Below are positions 1 to 10,778 of a stretch of 64,000 nt of DNA, piece by piece. This DNA comes from Bradyrhizobium diazoefficiens. Lineage in GTDB: Bacteria; Pseudomonadota; Alphaproteobacteria; Rhizobiales; Xanthobacteraceae. The notes beneath the pieces are model-generated. The model was not told the origin of the DNA. It was given only the letters and a program-made list of their open reading frames with translations, and made no database searches. Location: positions 496,001-560,000 of the forward strand of contig NZ_CP067041.1 of NCBI RefSeq assembly GCF_016599855.1. Reading direction: 5' to 3'. A program made the translations under genes and the position numbers. How positions within the stretch are numbered: position 1 is the stretch's first letter; the number at the start of each line of letters is the position of its first letter.

Positions 1-120
1 TTGCTTCATCACCGGCAGCAGCGTCTGGCCGCCGGCGAGGAACTTTGCTTCGCTGCCCTTCGCGAAGAGAGAGGCAGCCTCATCCACTGAAGAGGCGCGA
101 TGATAAGTGGTCTGATACAT
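1..120 (-). CDS. coxM: CO dehydrogenase-type medium (FAD) subunit, N-terminal part
   Basis: Only the first 40 codons lie in the window and the gene runs off the left edge. The N-terminus MYQTTYHRASSVDEA, followed by LAGGQTLLP, is the typical start of the FAD-binding medium subunit of molybdenum hydroxylases; the AGGQ(T/S)L segment contacts FAD. The ATG is at 118-120, preceded by a strong AGGAGAG ribosome site. It is the third gene of a minus-strand coxS-coxL-coxM series and starts 12 bases after coxL ends. Its role would be to pass electrons from the iron-sulphur subunit to FAD. The substrate cannot be told from this fragment. Confidence 0.85.
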   Translation of the reverse strand, partial: MYQTTYHRASSVDEAASLFAKGSEAKFLAGGQTLLPVMKQ

Positions 121-132
121 CTTTCTCTCCTC

Positions 133-2475
<2,343 letters not shown>

Positions 2476-2558
2476 GTCTGGTCCTCCCGACCGGAATTGT
2501 TTTGACTGCGCTTTCCCACGAAAGCAGCAGGGTGGTTTTTTATTCGAGGCGGACCGCT

Positions 2559-3044
2559 TTACTCGGCCGCCTGCGAGACCTTCATGCGTCCGGCTGCATC
2601 CAGCACGGCCTTGACGATGTTGTGATAGCCGGTGCAACGGCAGATATTGCCTTCGAGCTCTTGGCGGACGGTAGTCTCGTCAAGCTGGCCGCTGTGACGA
2701 TGCACGATGTCGATCGCGGACATGATCATGCCCGGCGTACAATATCCGCACTGCAGGCCATGATTGTCGCGGAAGGCGGCCTGCATCGGGTGCAACTCGT
2801 CGCCTTTGGCGATGCCTTCGATGGTGGTGACGTCGGCGCCGTTGGCCTGACCTGCGAGCATGGTGCAGGACTTCACCGCCTTGCCGTCCATATGCACGAC
2901 GCAGGCACCGCACTGGCTGGTGTCGCAGCCGACATGGGTCCCGGTGAGGTTGAGGTGGTCGCGCAAAAGATGGACCAGCAATGTGCGGTCCTCGACGTCG
3001 ACAGCAACGGCCTTGCCGTTCACCGTCAGTTTGACTGTAGACAC
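2559..3044 (-). CDS. coxS: Molybdenum hydroxylase small subunit, two [2Fe-2S] clusters
   Basis: 161 residues, normal for the family. Cysteines 40, 45, 48 and 60 form the plant-ferredoxin-type cluster site. Cysteines 99, 102, 135 and 137 (CGYC and CRCTGY motifs) form the second cluster site. The protein carries electrons from the molybdenum centre in CoxL to FAD in CoxM. The start is a GTG at 3042-3044, with GGGGAGGA spaced eight bases upstream. It is the first gene of the coxSLM unit and is divergent from the chemoreceptor gene; 83 bases separate it from the coxL start. Confidence 0.92.
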   Translation of the reverse strand: MSTVKLTVNGKAVAVDVEDRTLLVHLLRDHLNLTGTHVGCDTSQCGACVVHMDGKAVKSCTMLAGQANGADVTTIEGIAKGDELHPMQAAFRDNHGLQCGYCTPGMIMSAIDIVHRHSGQLDETTVRQELEGNICRCTGYHNIVKAVLDAAGRMKVSQAAE

Positions 3045-3382
3045 GGTTGTAGTCCTCCCCGGATTGATTTTGATTGTTTCTAATTAGAGACAGCGCCCCC
3101 GGACTTTGCAACTGGGATTTTGGTCACCCCGGTCATGGAAAAGTCATCGATCCCGACGAGGCCGCAATGATTTGGGGCAAAGGCGCTGCCGCCGGCGAGG
3201 GGCTGGGCGGGGTGGGATGGCAGGTATCATCCCAAATGGTCGGCCGCTGGCCCATGACGCCTGGGATTGCACGGGCGTGCCGAATTTACCGCCCTTTATC
3301 TATTCTGCCCTAGTTTTGCGCATCCGGGTATGGGGGCGGGGCGCCTCCGGGTCGTGACTGAAGAGAATAATGGGGGTTGGGA
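3045..3382. promoter_or_regulatory. Divergent intergenic region between coxS and the chemoreceptor gene
   Basis: About 340 bases with no convincing gene. It must hold the promoters for coxSLM and for the chemoreceptor. A perfect interrupted inverted repeat, TGGGATG (3213-3219), eight bases, CATCCCA (3228-3234), is the only clear symmetric element and could be an operator. I could not assign sigma-factor boxes with confidence. Confidence 0.4.
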
Positions 3383-5422
3383 ATGTCAGGGCGTACCAAG
3401 TCGCCGTCTAAGCGCAGCATATTTCCGACCCTCCGGTTCCGCGCCAAGATCATCCTCGGCTTCGCCGCCGTGCTGGTGATCTCCGCCGGCAGCATGGCGT
3501 TCGCCTATTTCGGCTTCGAGCGGGTCTCGTCCGGCGTCGGGTCCTATCGCAGCAGCGTCTCCGAGGCCGATCTCGCCCGCAACATCGACCGCGAGTTGCT
3601 CGGCTACCGCTCGGCCGTCAAATACTTCGTCGTCACCGGCAAGGAAGATGACGCCAAGGCGGCGCTCGATGCCGAGGCTAAGCTGAAGAACGCCATCGAC
3701 CAGGCCGTCAAGAGCGCCAAGGCACCGGCGCGGCAGGACAGCCTCGACAAGCTCGCCAAGGAGTTTTCGAATTTCTCCGCGACCTTCGCCAAGGTCCTCC
3801 AGGCCAAACGTGACAGCACGCTGCTGGTGCAGAATCAGCTCTCGCGGAACGCCAATCTCCTGAAATACAAGCTCGACGATATCGGCAACAATGCCTCCGA
3901 CTCCGAGGCGCAGGCGATCGAGTTCGGCACCAAGCAGGTCAATGCCCAGTTCCAGACCGCAAGCGCGGCTGCGACCCATTTCGTGCTGACGTCCGACCAG
4001 GCGATCGCGACCAGTGCGTTGGCGCGGTTGAAATTCGTCGAGAACTCGCTTGGCGCGGTCTATTCCATGGACGACAAGATCGTCGTCGGCCTGAAGGAGG
4101 CCAAGACGATCCTCGCCGCCTATCGTGAAGCGCTGGAGAAGCTGATCGCCAACGCCAAGCTGGTCGATGAGCTCGTCACCGAGATGAGCGGCTCCGCGGG
4201 CGCGATCCTCCAGGGCGCCACCGCCATGAAGGCCGACCTGGTCTCCGAGCAGCAGCGGCTCGATGCGGAGTCCGAGGCCACCATCGGGAAGACCGAACAA
4301 CTGGTGCTGATGCTGGCTATCGGCGGCACGCTGCTCGGTGTGGTTCTCGCCTTCCTGCTCGGCACCGGCATTTCGCGGCCGATGATCGCGATGTGCAAGG
4401 CGATGCGCGAGCTCGCCTCGGGCAATTTCGACGTCGTGCTGCCGGGTCTTGGCCGCAAGGACGAGATCGGCGAGATGGCCGGCGCGGTCGAGGAGTTCAA
4501 GCTGCAGGCGATCGCCAAGGCCGAGCGCGATGCCGCCGCCAGCGAAGCCCAGAACAAGGAGCAGGCGGCCAGCCGCCGCTCCGAGCTGATCCGCTTTGCC
4601 GATGATTTCGAGAACGCTGTCGGGGCCATCGTGTCGAACGTCTCGGCCTCCGCCGTGCAGCTCGAATCGTCGGCGTCCACGCTGACCCGCACCGCCGAGA
4701 CCACGCAGACGCTGTCGAGCCAGGTCGCGGGCGTGTCCGAGCAGGCCTCCAGCAACATGCAGTCGGTCGCAACCGCGACGGAGGAGCTGTCGGCCTCGGT
4801 CGAGGAGATCGGCCGTCAGGTCCGCGATTCCAGCCGTATTGCCGAAGCTGCGGTGGTGCAGGCCAAAGAGACCGACGGTCGCATCGGCAAGCTCTCGCAT
4901 GCCGCCCAGCAGATCGGCGAGGTGGTCAAGCTGATCACGGCGATCGCCGAGCAAACCAATCTGCTTGCGCTGAACGCCACCATCGAGGCGGCCCGCGCCG
5001 GAGACGCCGGCCGCGGTTTTGCCGTGGTTGCGAGCGAAGTGAAGTCGCTCGCAAGCCAGACCGCCAAGGCCACCGACGAGATCTCCTCGCACATCGCGGG
5101 CATGCAGGGCGCGACCGCCGAATCAGTCGCCGCGATCAAGGAGATCGGCGCGACCATCAGCAAGATCTCGTCGATCTCAACCTCCATCGCCAGCGCGGTG
5201 GAAGAGCAAGGCGTCGCGACGCAGGAGATCGCTCGCAGCGTGCAGAACGTCGCCCAGGGCACCCAGGCGGCCGCGACCGACATCGGCCAAGTCAACCGCG
5301 GCGCCGCCGAAACCGGCTCGGCCTCGGAAGAGGTGCTGAACTCGGCCAAGACGCTGTCATCCGAAAGCACGCGCCTTCGCGCCGAGCTCGACCGCTTCAT
5401 GGCGAATATCAGGGCGGCGTAG
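3383..5422 (+). CDS. Methyl-accepting chemotaxis protein
   Basis: 679 residues. An N-terminal membrane segment (about residues 22-45) and a second one (about 305-330) bracket a helical periplasmic sensor of the four-helix-bundle kind; no ligand can be predicted. A HAMP linker follows (about 325-375). The C-terminal signalling domain has the conserved hairpin [18 protein letters not shown] near residue 525, the tip that contacts CheA and CheW. I chose the ATG at 3383 over a TTG two codons earlier. It stands alone, divergent from coxS and convergent with the DUF3175 gene. There is no C-terminal receptor pentapeptide; the protein ends in FMANIRAA. Confidence 0.93.
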   Translation: MSGRTKSPSKRSIFPTLRFRAKIILGFAAVLVISAGSMAFAYFGFERVSSGVGSYRSSVSEADLARNIDRELLGYRSAVKYFVVTGKEDDAKAALDAEAKLKNAIDQAVKSAKAPARQDSLDKLAKEFSNFSATFAKVLQAKRDSTLLVQNQLSRNANLLKYKLDDIGNNASDSEAQAIEFGTKQVNAQFQTASAAATHFVLTSDQAIATSALARLKFVENSLGAVYSMDDKIVVGLKEAKTILAAYREALEKLIANAKLVDELVTEMSGSAGAILQGATAMKADLVSEQQRLDAESEATIGKTEQLVLMLAIGGTLLGVVLAFLLGTGISRPMIAMCKAMRELASGNFDVVLPGLGRKDEIGEMAGAVEEFKLQAIAKAERDAAASEAQNKEQAASRRSELIRFADDFENAVGAIVSNVSASAVQLESSASTLTRTAETTQTLSSQVAGVSEQASSNMQSVATATEELSASVEEIGRQVRDSSRIAEAAVVQAKETDGRIGKLSHAAQQIGEVVKLITAIAEQTNLLALNATIEAARAGDAGRGFAVVASEVKSLASQTAKATDEISSHIAGMQGATAESVAAIKEIGATISKISSISTSIASAVEEQGVATQEIARSVQNVAQGTQAAATDIGQVNRGAAETGSASEEVLNSAKTLSSESTRLRAELDRFMANIRAA

Positions 5423-5475
5423 GGCTCCGCTGTCGGATCAGGCGTTCCGCCGCTGCGTCACTCCCCGCTGCCCTA

Positions 5476-5500
5476 CCGGCGAAGGCCGGGCCTTCGCCGG
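5476..5500. repeat. Short palindromic repeat between convergent genes
   Basis: A perfect 10-base inverted repeat, CCGGCGAAGG and CCTTCGCCGG around a five-base loop, lies between the convergent chemoreceptor and DUF3175 genes. It resembles the palindromic elements scattered in Bradyrhizobium genomes (compare 37658-37814 and 49018-49038) and could also act as a bidirectional terminator, although no T-run follows on either strand. Confidence 0.6.
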
Positions 5501-5534
5501 GACGACATTGGACGGTAGGCGTCCTCTGAGAATA

Positions 5535-5906
5535 TCACTCCCTCCCAAACGCCTGCTTCAATTCCACCTTCGCCTTCTCCAGCCGGGCGCGTTGTGTCTT
5601 TGGCAGCGTCTTGCCGGCGCGATTGATATAGAAGGTCAGCATCGACAGCGCCGAGCGATAGGCGCCGGTCTTGCGGCGTGCGCTGTGCTCGGCGGAACGT
5701 TTCAGCGAAGCTGCGATCTTCTTCGGGTCCGAGAGCGTGAACAAACCCCGCTTGAGGTCGAGTGCGTTGCTTTCTTTTGTCACGCGCTGCGACCAGCGTT
5801 TTGGCGCGGCGCGCCTTGTGCTCTTGCGCGCGGCGCTGCGTCGCGCACTGGTCTTCTTGCTTCCTGCCGTTTTGCGCGAATGTGTCGTCTTTCTGACATG
5901 AGCCAT
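5535..5906 (-). CDS. DUF3175 family protein
   Basis: 123 residues. The first 35 or so are rich in lysine, arginine, serine and alanine, reminiscent of nucleic-acid-binding tails. The rest (KRWSQRVT, SNALDLKRG, YRSALSMLTFYINRAGK) matches my memory of the DUF3175 family, whose function is unknown. The ATG at 5904-5906 has AAGGAA seven bases upstream. On the same strand, GGAAC, 16 bases, CGTT (5934-5958) matches the alphaproteobacterial EcfG general-stress consensus exactly, at a distance that gives a leader of about 20 bases. Expression under stress is therefore a reasonable inference. Confidence 0.8.
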   Translation of the reverse strand: MAHVRKTTHSRKTAGSKKTSARRSAARKSTRRAAPKRWSQRVTKESNALDLKRGLFTLSDPKKIAASLKRSAEHSARRKTGAYRSALSMLTFYINRAGKTLPKTQRARLEKAKVELKQAFGRE

Positions 5907-5930
5907 GCGTCAATTCCTTGCGGCTCCAGC

Positions 5931-5958
5931 GGAAACGGCCAGTATTCGCCGTCGTTCC
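5931..5958. promoter_or_regulatory. Overlapping divergent EcfG-like (general stress) promoters
   Basis: On the minus strand GGAAC (5954-5958), 16 bases, CGTT (5934-5937) is a perfect match to the consensus I know for sigma EcfG (GGAAC, 16-17 bases, CGTT) and points at the DUF3175 gene. On the plus strand GGAAA (5931-5935), 17 bases, CGTT (5953-5956) is a near match pointing at the MFS transporter-otsB pair. The two share most of the same bases, so the element is almost palindromic. Confidence 0.55.
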
Positions 5959-6075
5959 CGAGGGAACCCACTGTTGCCGCAGACGTTGTCGCAGGTGGCA
6001 GGCGGAATGCCGCACCCCAGACCCAGCAATGCGATGGAATTGCAGCAGAGCCCAGTGCTGAATTATGGACCTGCG

Positions 6076-7518
6076 ATGTCGGCGGCTGCGACTGAGCGCA
6101 TCGTCGAGACCAGCATTCCCGCGCGGCTCGACGCGCTGCCCTGGAGCGGCTTTCACACCCGCGTCGTGCTGGCGCTTGGCATTACCTGGATCCTTGACGG
6201 CCTCGAAGTCACGCTGGCAGGCGCGCTCTCGGGCGCTCTGAAGCAGAGCCCGACGCTGCACTTTTCCAATCTCGATCTCGGCGTCGCGAATTCTGCCTAT
6301 CTTACGGGCGCCGTGCTCGGCGCGCTCGGCTTTGGCTGGCTCACCGACCGAATTGGCCGAAAAAAGCTGTTCTTCATCACGCTGGCTCTCTATCTGTCGG
6401 CCACCGCGGCGACGGCTTTGTCATGGAACGTCGCGAGCTACGCGCTGTTCCGCTTCCTCACCGGCGCCGGCATCGGCGGCGAATACACCGCAATCAACTC
6501 GACCATCCAGGAGCTGGTGCCGGCGCGCTATCGCGGCTGGACCGATCTCGTCATCAACGGCAGCTTTTGGATCGGCGCCGCGATGGGTGCGGTCGCGGCC
6601 ATCATGCTGCTCGATCCTGCCGCAATCGGTCCCGATCTCGGCTGGCGCCTCGCTTATCTCATCGGTGCGACCATCGGCCTTGTCGTGCTCCTGATGCGGA
6701 TGTGGATCCCGGAAAGCCCACGCTGGCTGATGATCCACGGCCGTCCGGACCAGGCGCACGAGATCGTCGACGACATCGAGCGTTCGGTGATCGGACGCGA
6801 TCAGGACGCGAGCGACCGGCGCTTCCCCAAGATGCGGCTGAGAATGCGTGACCACACCCCAATCCGTGAAGTCGTGCACACGCTGTTTGTCACCTATCGC
6901 CAGCGCGCGCTGGTCGGCCTCGCGCTGATGGCCGCGCAAGCGTTTTTCTACAACGCGATCTTCTTCACCTTCGCGCTGGTGCTGACCGACTTCTACGGCA
7001 TCAGCGCCGATCGCGTCGGCTGGTACCTGCTGCCGTTCGCGGCTGGCAACTTCCTCGGTCCGCTGCTGCTCGGCCGTCTGTTCGACACGTTCGGCCGCCG
7101 CGCCATGATCATGTTCACCTATGGTGTTTCGGGCCTGCTGCTGGCGGTGTCGGGTTATCTATTCTCGATCGGCGCGTTGAATGCGCAGGGGCAGACCATC
7201 GCCTGGATGGTGATCTTCTTCTTTGCCTCACCCGCCGCCAGCGCAGCCTATCTCACGGTGAGCGAGAACTTCCCGCTCGAAGTTCGCGCGCTGGCGATCG
7301 CGGTGTTCTATGCGGTCGGTACCGGGATCGGCGGCGTCATCGGTCCCGCGCTGTTCGGCGCGTTGATCGACACGGGATCACGCAACAGCGTGTTCGCCGG
7401 CTATTTGCTGGGAGCATTCCTGATGATCGCGGCTGCGATCGTAGCGTGGCGCTACGCCATTTCCGCGGAACGCAAATCGCTGGAACAAATCGCGCGGCCG
7501 CTCGCCTTTATGGAGTAG
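6076..7518 (+). CDS. MFS transporter, sugar-porter-like
   Basis: About 480 residues with twelve predicted hydrophobic segments. The loop after helix 2 reads LTDRIGRKK, the MFS signature (D-R-x-G-R-K). After helix 6, WIPESPRWLM matches the PESPRWL motif of sugar porters and related metabolite:H+ symporters. A long cytoplasmic loop separates the two halves. The start is uncertain: in-frame ATGs exist at 6007 (with AGGTGG eight bases upstream), 6034 and 6076; I chose 6076 because the family-like sequence begins there. Its stop is three bases before the otsB start, so it is co-transcribed with trehalose synthesis. Substrate unknown; a sugar or organic acid is likely. Confidence 0.88.
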   Translation: MSAAATERIVETSIPARLDALPWSGFHTRVVLALGITWILDGLEVTLAGALSGALKQSPTLHFSNLDLGVANSAYLTGAVLGALGFGWLTDRIGRKKLFFITLALYLSATAATALSWNVASYALFRFLTGAGIGGEYTAINSTIQELVPARYRGWTDLVINGSFWIGAAMGAVAAIMLLDPAAIGPDLGWRLAYLIGATIGLVVLLMRMWIPESPRWLMIHGRPDQAHEIVDDIERSVIGRDQDASDRRFPKMRLRMRDHTPIREVVHTLFVTYRQRALVGLALMAAQAFFYNAIFFTFALVLTDFYGISADRVGWYLLPFAAGNFLGPLLLGRLFDTFGRRAMIMFTYGVSGLLLAVSGYLFSIGALNAQGQTIAWMVIFFFASPAASAAYLTVSENFPLEVRALAIAVFYAVGTGIGGVIGPALFGALIDTGSRNSVFAGYLLGAFLMIAAAIVAWRYAISAERKSLEQIARPLAFME

Positions 7519-7521
7519 ACT

Positions 7522-8343
7522 ATGAAATCGGAACTCGCTGAACTGGATCAGAAGCGCATCATGCTGGATGATGAAGCGCCCGACGCTGTGCCGGTGCCCC
7601 ACGCGCTCGTCCCGCATCTCAACGAGACTGCGATCCTGCTCGACATCGACGGCACGCTGCTCGACCTGATGCCGACGCCGCGCGAGGTCTGGGTGCCGCC
7701 GGGTTTGTCGGAGACGCTCAACCGGTTGACGGAGCGGACGTCGGGCGCGCTGGCCATGGTTAGCGGCCGCTCGCTCAATGACATCGACCTGATCTTTGCA
7801 CCCGACGTGTTTCGCGCCGTCGCCGGTCATGGTGCGGAGATGCGACTGTCGATAGGGAATGAGGCCGACGACGTGCACGCGCCGCCGATGGACAAGGAGT
7901 TGAAGCGGCGGCTGGCCGCGATCGCAAAGCTCAGCCCCGGCATTCTGCTCGAGGACAAGGGCTATTCGCTGGCGCTGCATTATCGCCTCGCACCGCATGC
8001 GGAGAAGGCGATCTATGAGGCCGTCTCGCTGATCCGGGCTGATCTGCCCAATGCGCCGATCGAGGTCTTGCCCGGCAAGTTCGTCTGCGAGATCAAGCAT
8101 TCCGGCTTCACCAAGGCGACCGGCGTACGCGAGCTGATGAAGCACGAGCCCTTTAGGGGGCGCCGCCCGATCTTCATCGGTGACGACGTCACCGATGAAA
8201 CCGTGTTCGCGATCATGCCCGATATGAACGGCCTGTCTTTCTCGGTCGGCCGCCGCGTCATGGGTGTCAACGGTCACTTCGATGCGCCGAATGATGTCCG
8301 CGCGTTCCTCGCTCGCCTGCTTGATGACACAAGATTGGAATAA
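7522..8343 (+). CDS. otsB: Trehalose-6-phosphate phosphatase
   Basis: 273 residues, HAD superfamily. The nucleophile motif DIDGTLLD lies near residue 41, and the C-terminal magnesium motif IGDDVTDE near residue 215. It removes phosphate from trehalose 6-phosphate to give trehalose, an osmotic and desiccation protectant. It follows the MFS gene by three bases and precedes otsA by 237 bases. Its pairing with otsA leaves little doubt about function. Confidence 0.94.
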   Translation: MKSELAELDQKRIMLDDEAPDAVPVPHALVPHLNETAILLDIDGTLLDLMPTPREVWVPPGLSETLNRLTERTSGALAMVSGRSLNDIDLIFAPDVFRAVAGHGAEMRLSIGNEADDVHAPPMDKELKRRLAAIAKLSPGILLEDKGYSLALHYRLAPHAEKAIYEAVSLIRADLPNAPIEVLPGKFVCEIKHSGFTKATGVRELMKHEPFRGRRPIFIGDDVTDETVFAIMPDMNGLSFSVGRRVMGVNGHFDAPNDVRAFLARLLDDTRLE

Positions 8344-8522
8344 GGCGTCGTCACCTCAGAGCCACATTGTTGCGCGCGCAGTTCCATAGCGCGCGCGATT
8401 CTTGCTGCGCGAAATCGCTGCCAAGACTCTCTTTCTCTAATGAAATCGCTGGGTTCCCCATCGAGAAAACCAGTTCCAACGCGTGTGCCTGACTTTGGTT
8501 TCATTTCGTGGAAATGATGACA

Positions 8523-8547
8523 GGAACCATATTGATGAACGGCAGTT
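8523..8547 (+). promoter_or_regulatory. Possible EcfG-type promoter for otsA
   Basis: GGAAC at 8523-8527, then 16 bases, then AGTT at 8544-8547. This differs from the EcfG consensus in one base of the -10 element. It lies 33 bases upstream of the otsA start. Trehalose synthesis genes belong to the EcfG regulon in several rhizobia, which makes the match worth recording, but it is not perfect. Confidence 0.4.
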
Positions 8548-8580
8548 AAACGGGGTGGAATGAACAGGAGGGGACGACCT

Positions 8581-10044
8581 GTGAACCTAGTCGTCGTTTC
8601 AAATCGAGTTGCGCGCGGTAAGCCCAACGAACCCATGACGGGTGGACTCGCTGCGGCATTGCTTCCCGTCGTAGAATATTCAGGTGCCATCTGGGTGGGT
8701 TCCTCCGGCCGTGTGCGGGATGGCCATCAGAAGGAGCCTTTCGCGGAGATCGAAGCGCTGGGATCTGGCGCGATCGCGACACTGGATCTACCGGCGGCGC
8801 ACTACGGCGGCTACTACGAAGGCTTTGCCAATTCGGCACTGTGGCCGGCGCTTCATTCGCGCAGCGATTTGATCCGTGTCTCGCGCGAGGACTATGTCAG
8901 CTATCGCGAAGTCAATGCATTCATGGCGCGGGCGCTGATGCGCTTCCGAAAGGAAAAGACCGCGTTCTGGGTGCAGGACTATCATTTCCTCGCGCTCGGC
9001 GCAGAGCTGCGAGATCTCGGCGTCGATGATCCGATCGGCTTCTTCCTGCACACGCCGTGGCCGGCTGCTGCGGTGATCCAGGGGGTGCCGAACCATCGCG
9101 AACTGATCACGGCGATGCTGGCTTACGATCTGCTCGGCTTCCAGACCGAGGACGATCGGCAGAATTTCCTGGCCTATGTCAGTGGCGAGCTCGACCTCAC
9201 CGTCGAGGACGGCGTTGCTATCTCACAGCACGGCCGCACGCGCTGCGAAGTGTTTCCGATCGGCATCGATGCAGAGAAGTTCGCAGCTTACGCCGCGAAG
9301 TCGGCCTCGCATCCTGATGTCTCGCGTTTGCGCCGCAGCCTGAACGGCGAGCGGCTCGCGATCGGCGTCGACCGGCTCGACTATTCCAAAGGTCTCGTCA
9401 ACCGCATCAGCGCGTTCGACCGGCTCTGGACCGAGCAACCGCAGTTTGCCCGCAGCATCTCGCTGCTGCAGGTCGCCAATCCCTCGCGCGGCGGCATCGA
9501 GGCCTATGGCAATCTCCAGAACGAGGTCGCGCGCCTCGTCACGGACGTCAACGGCCGCCATGGTGAGGTCGACTGGACGCCGATCCGGTATCTCAACAAG
9601 GGTTTTAGCCAGACCGTGCTTGCGGGCCTCTATCGCACCGCGCAGATCGGTGTGGTGACGCCGCTGCATGACGGCATGAACCTTGTCGCCAAGGAATATG
9701 TCGCCGCGCAAAACCCGGCCGATCCCGGCGTGCTGGTGCTGTCGAAATTCGCCGGTGCCGCCAACGAGCTCGACACTGCGCTGCTGGTCAATCCGCACGA
9801 CATCGACGGCATGGCCCGCGCGATCGCGGTTGCCGCGGCGATGCCGCTCACCGAGCGCAAGATGCGCTGGGAAGCGATGATGAAGACACTGCGCGGCCAC
9901 ACCATCCAGCAATGGTCGTCGGATTTCGTGGCCGAGCTGGAGAAATGCCGCACCGAGAAAGTCGCGGCCGTCCCGCTCGCAGGGCAGCCGCCACAGGCGT
10001 TGCGCTGGCTGAAGTCCGCGATCTCAGGTGTGCGGCTGATCTAG
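8581..10044 (+). CDS. otsA: Alpha,alpha-trehalose-phosphate synthase (UDP- or GDP-forming)
   Basis: 487 residues, glycosyltransferase family 20. The N-terminus NLVVVSNRVARG and GGLAAAL form the sugar-acceptor loop. WVQDYHFL, GFFLHTPWP, GVDRLDYSKG and the donor-binding HDGMNLVAKEY motif are all present in order. It joins a nucleotide-linked glucose to glucose 6-phosphate, giving trehalose 6-phosphate for OtsB. I start at the GTG at 8581, because AGGAGGGG is placed seven bases before it; an ATG at 8560 lies upstream of that ribosome site. Its stop is convergent with a small secreted-protein gene. Confidence 0.95.
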   Translation: MNLVVVSNRVARGKPNEPMTGGLAAALLPVVEYSGAIWVGSSGRVRDGHQKEPFAEIEALGSGAIATLDLPAAHYGGYYEGFANSALWPALHSRSDLIRVSREDYVSYREVNAFMARALMRFRKEKTAFWVQDYHFLALGAELRDLGVDDPIGFFLHTPWPAAAVIQGVPNHRELITAMLAYDLLGFQTEDDRQNFLAYVSGELDLTVEDGVAISQHGRTRCEVFPIGIDAEKFAAYAAKSASHPDVSRLRRSLNGERLAIGVDRLDYSKGLVNRISAFDRLWTEQPQFARSISLLQVANPSRGGIEAYGNLQNEVARLVTDVNGRHGEVDWTPIRYLNKGFSQTVLAGLYRTAQIGVVTPLHDGMNLVAKEYVAAQNPADPGVLVLSKFAGAANELDTALLVNPHDIDGMARAIAVAAAMPLTERKMRWEAMMKTLRGHTIQQWSSDFVAELEKCRTEKVAAVPLAGQPPQALRWLKSAISGVRLI

Positions 10045-10083
10045 TTTTTCTCCCGCTCTCCGTCTTGCGCGAAGAGGCGAGCC

Positions 10084-10328
10084 TCAATAGCAGTAGGACA
10101 CGCCATCCAGGATCGCGCACTGTCGCTTGTCGAGCTGGAGCGCGTCCCGTCCGGCCAGAGAATGGCGTCGCCCGACAGCACCCCGCGCCGTCCATCGTCG
10201 CAGGTCACATCGACGCCTTGGCGCGTGCAGGCCTGGGCCTGAACCGGCGCGGCAAAGGCCGCGCTGAGGGCCGAAACCAGGCTCAGTGCGGCGATGGTCT
10301 TGCGGATGGTCACGGCGTCCCCGGTCAT
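10084..10328 (-). pseudogene. Small secreted cysteine-containing protein, apparently frameshifted
   Basis: From the ATG at 10326-10328 the frame gives a clear signal peptide (IRKTIAALSLVSALSAAFA, cleavage near AQA) and a mature start CTRQGVDVTCDDGRRGVL. After WPDGTRSS this frame turns into arginine/serine sequence that runs into the otsA end at 10041. The neighbouring frame instead reads LDKRQCAILDGVSYCY and stops at 10084, and its two cysteines balance the two near the N-terminus. I read this as a one-base frameshift or an internal out-of-frame deletion near 10135-10150. An intact 95-residue protein ending at 10041 is the alternative. No function known. Confidence 0.5.
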
Positions 10329-10509
10329 GCTTGGCGTTCTCAAGGGAATCGTCGCGCCAAACCCGCGACTGGTTCACTCTCGGATGAATTCCGGGCGCCT
10401 CCGCATCGCAAGATATTTCCTTGTAAATACAAGAAGTTACGGAAAATTCGTCCGATTTCCCCGCGATCCCTTGCAAAATCACCGGCGCCCCTTCAAGAGA
10501 GGGCGCTCC

Positions 10510-10599
10510 GGAGAGATGGCCGAGTGGCTTAAGGCGCACGCTTGGAAAGCGTGTGTGCGGGAAACCGTACCGTGGGTTCGAATCCCACTCTCTCCGCCA
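10510..10599 (+). tRNA. tRNA-Ser, anticodon GGA
   Basis: 90 bases including an encoded CCA. The acceptor stem is GGAGAGA (10510-10516) paired with TCTCTCC (10589-10595), with G as discriminator and CCA at 10597-10599. The anticodon loop CTTGGAAAG gives GGA (serine, UCC codons). A long variable arm, as expected of class II tRNA-Ser, precedes the GGTTCGAATCC T-arm. Its last bases are repeated at 23344-23360, which suggests it served as an integration site. Confidence 0.96.
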
Positions 10600-10602
10600 T
10601 TT
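10586..10602 (+). repeat. Putative attachment site, tRNA-proximal copy
   Basis: CACTCTCTCCGCCATTT at the 3' end of tRNA-Ser is identical over 17 bases to 23344-23360, in the same orientation. Similarity continues past the identical core (both copies have CGATTTT and then ACGC shortly after). This is the usual footprint left by integration of an island or phage at a tRNA 3' end. Confidence 0.7.
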
Positions 10603-10778
10603 TCACGATTTTGTACGCCAACTACGATATTGAACTATTTTACGCGCGTTCCTAACGTCCAGCTGCTGCCGACGATCATTTCTTTCTTGTCGTCGAATAA
10701 GGTCACAACGTCATTCCGGTGATTCTGACAGGCCATTCGACCGCTCCCGATGCAAGCGGCCGATCGCGGTTGCCCCCT

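Noticed and set aside
3386..5092. 568-codon minus-strand frame opposite the chemoreceptor
   Set aside because: Shadow of the real gene; composition is leucine/glycine/arginine-rich without domain motifs.
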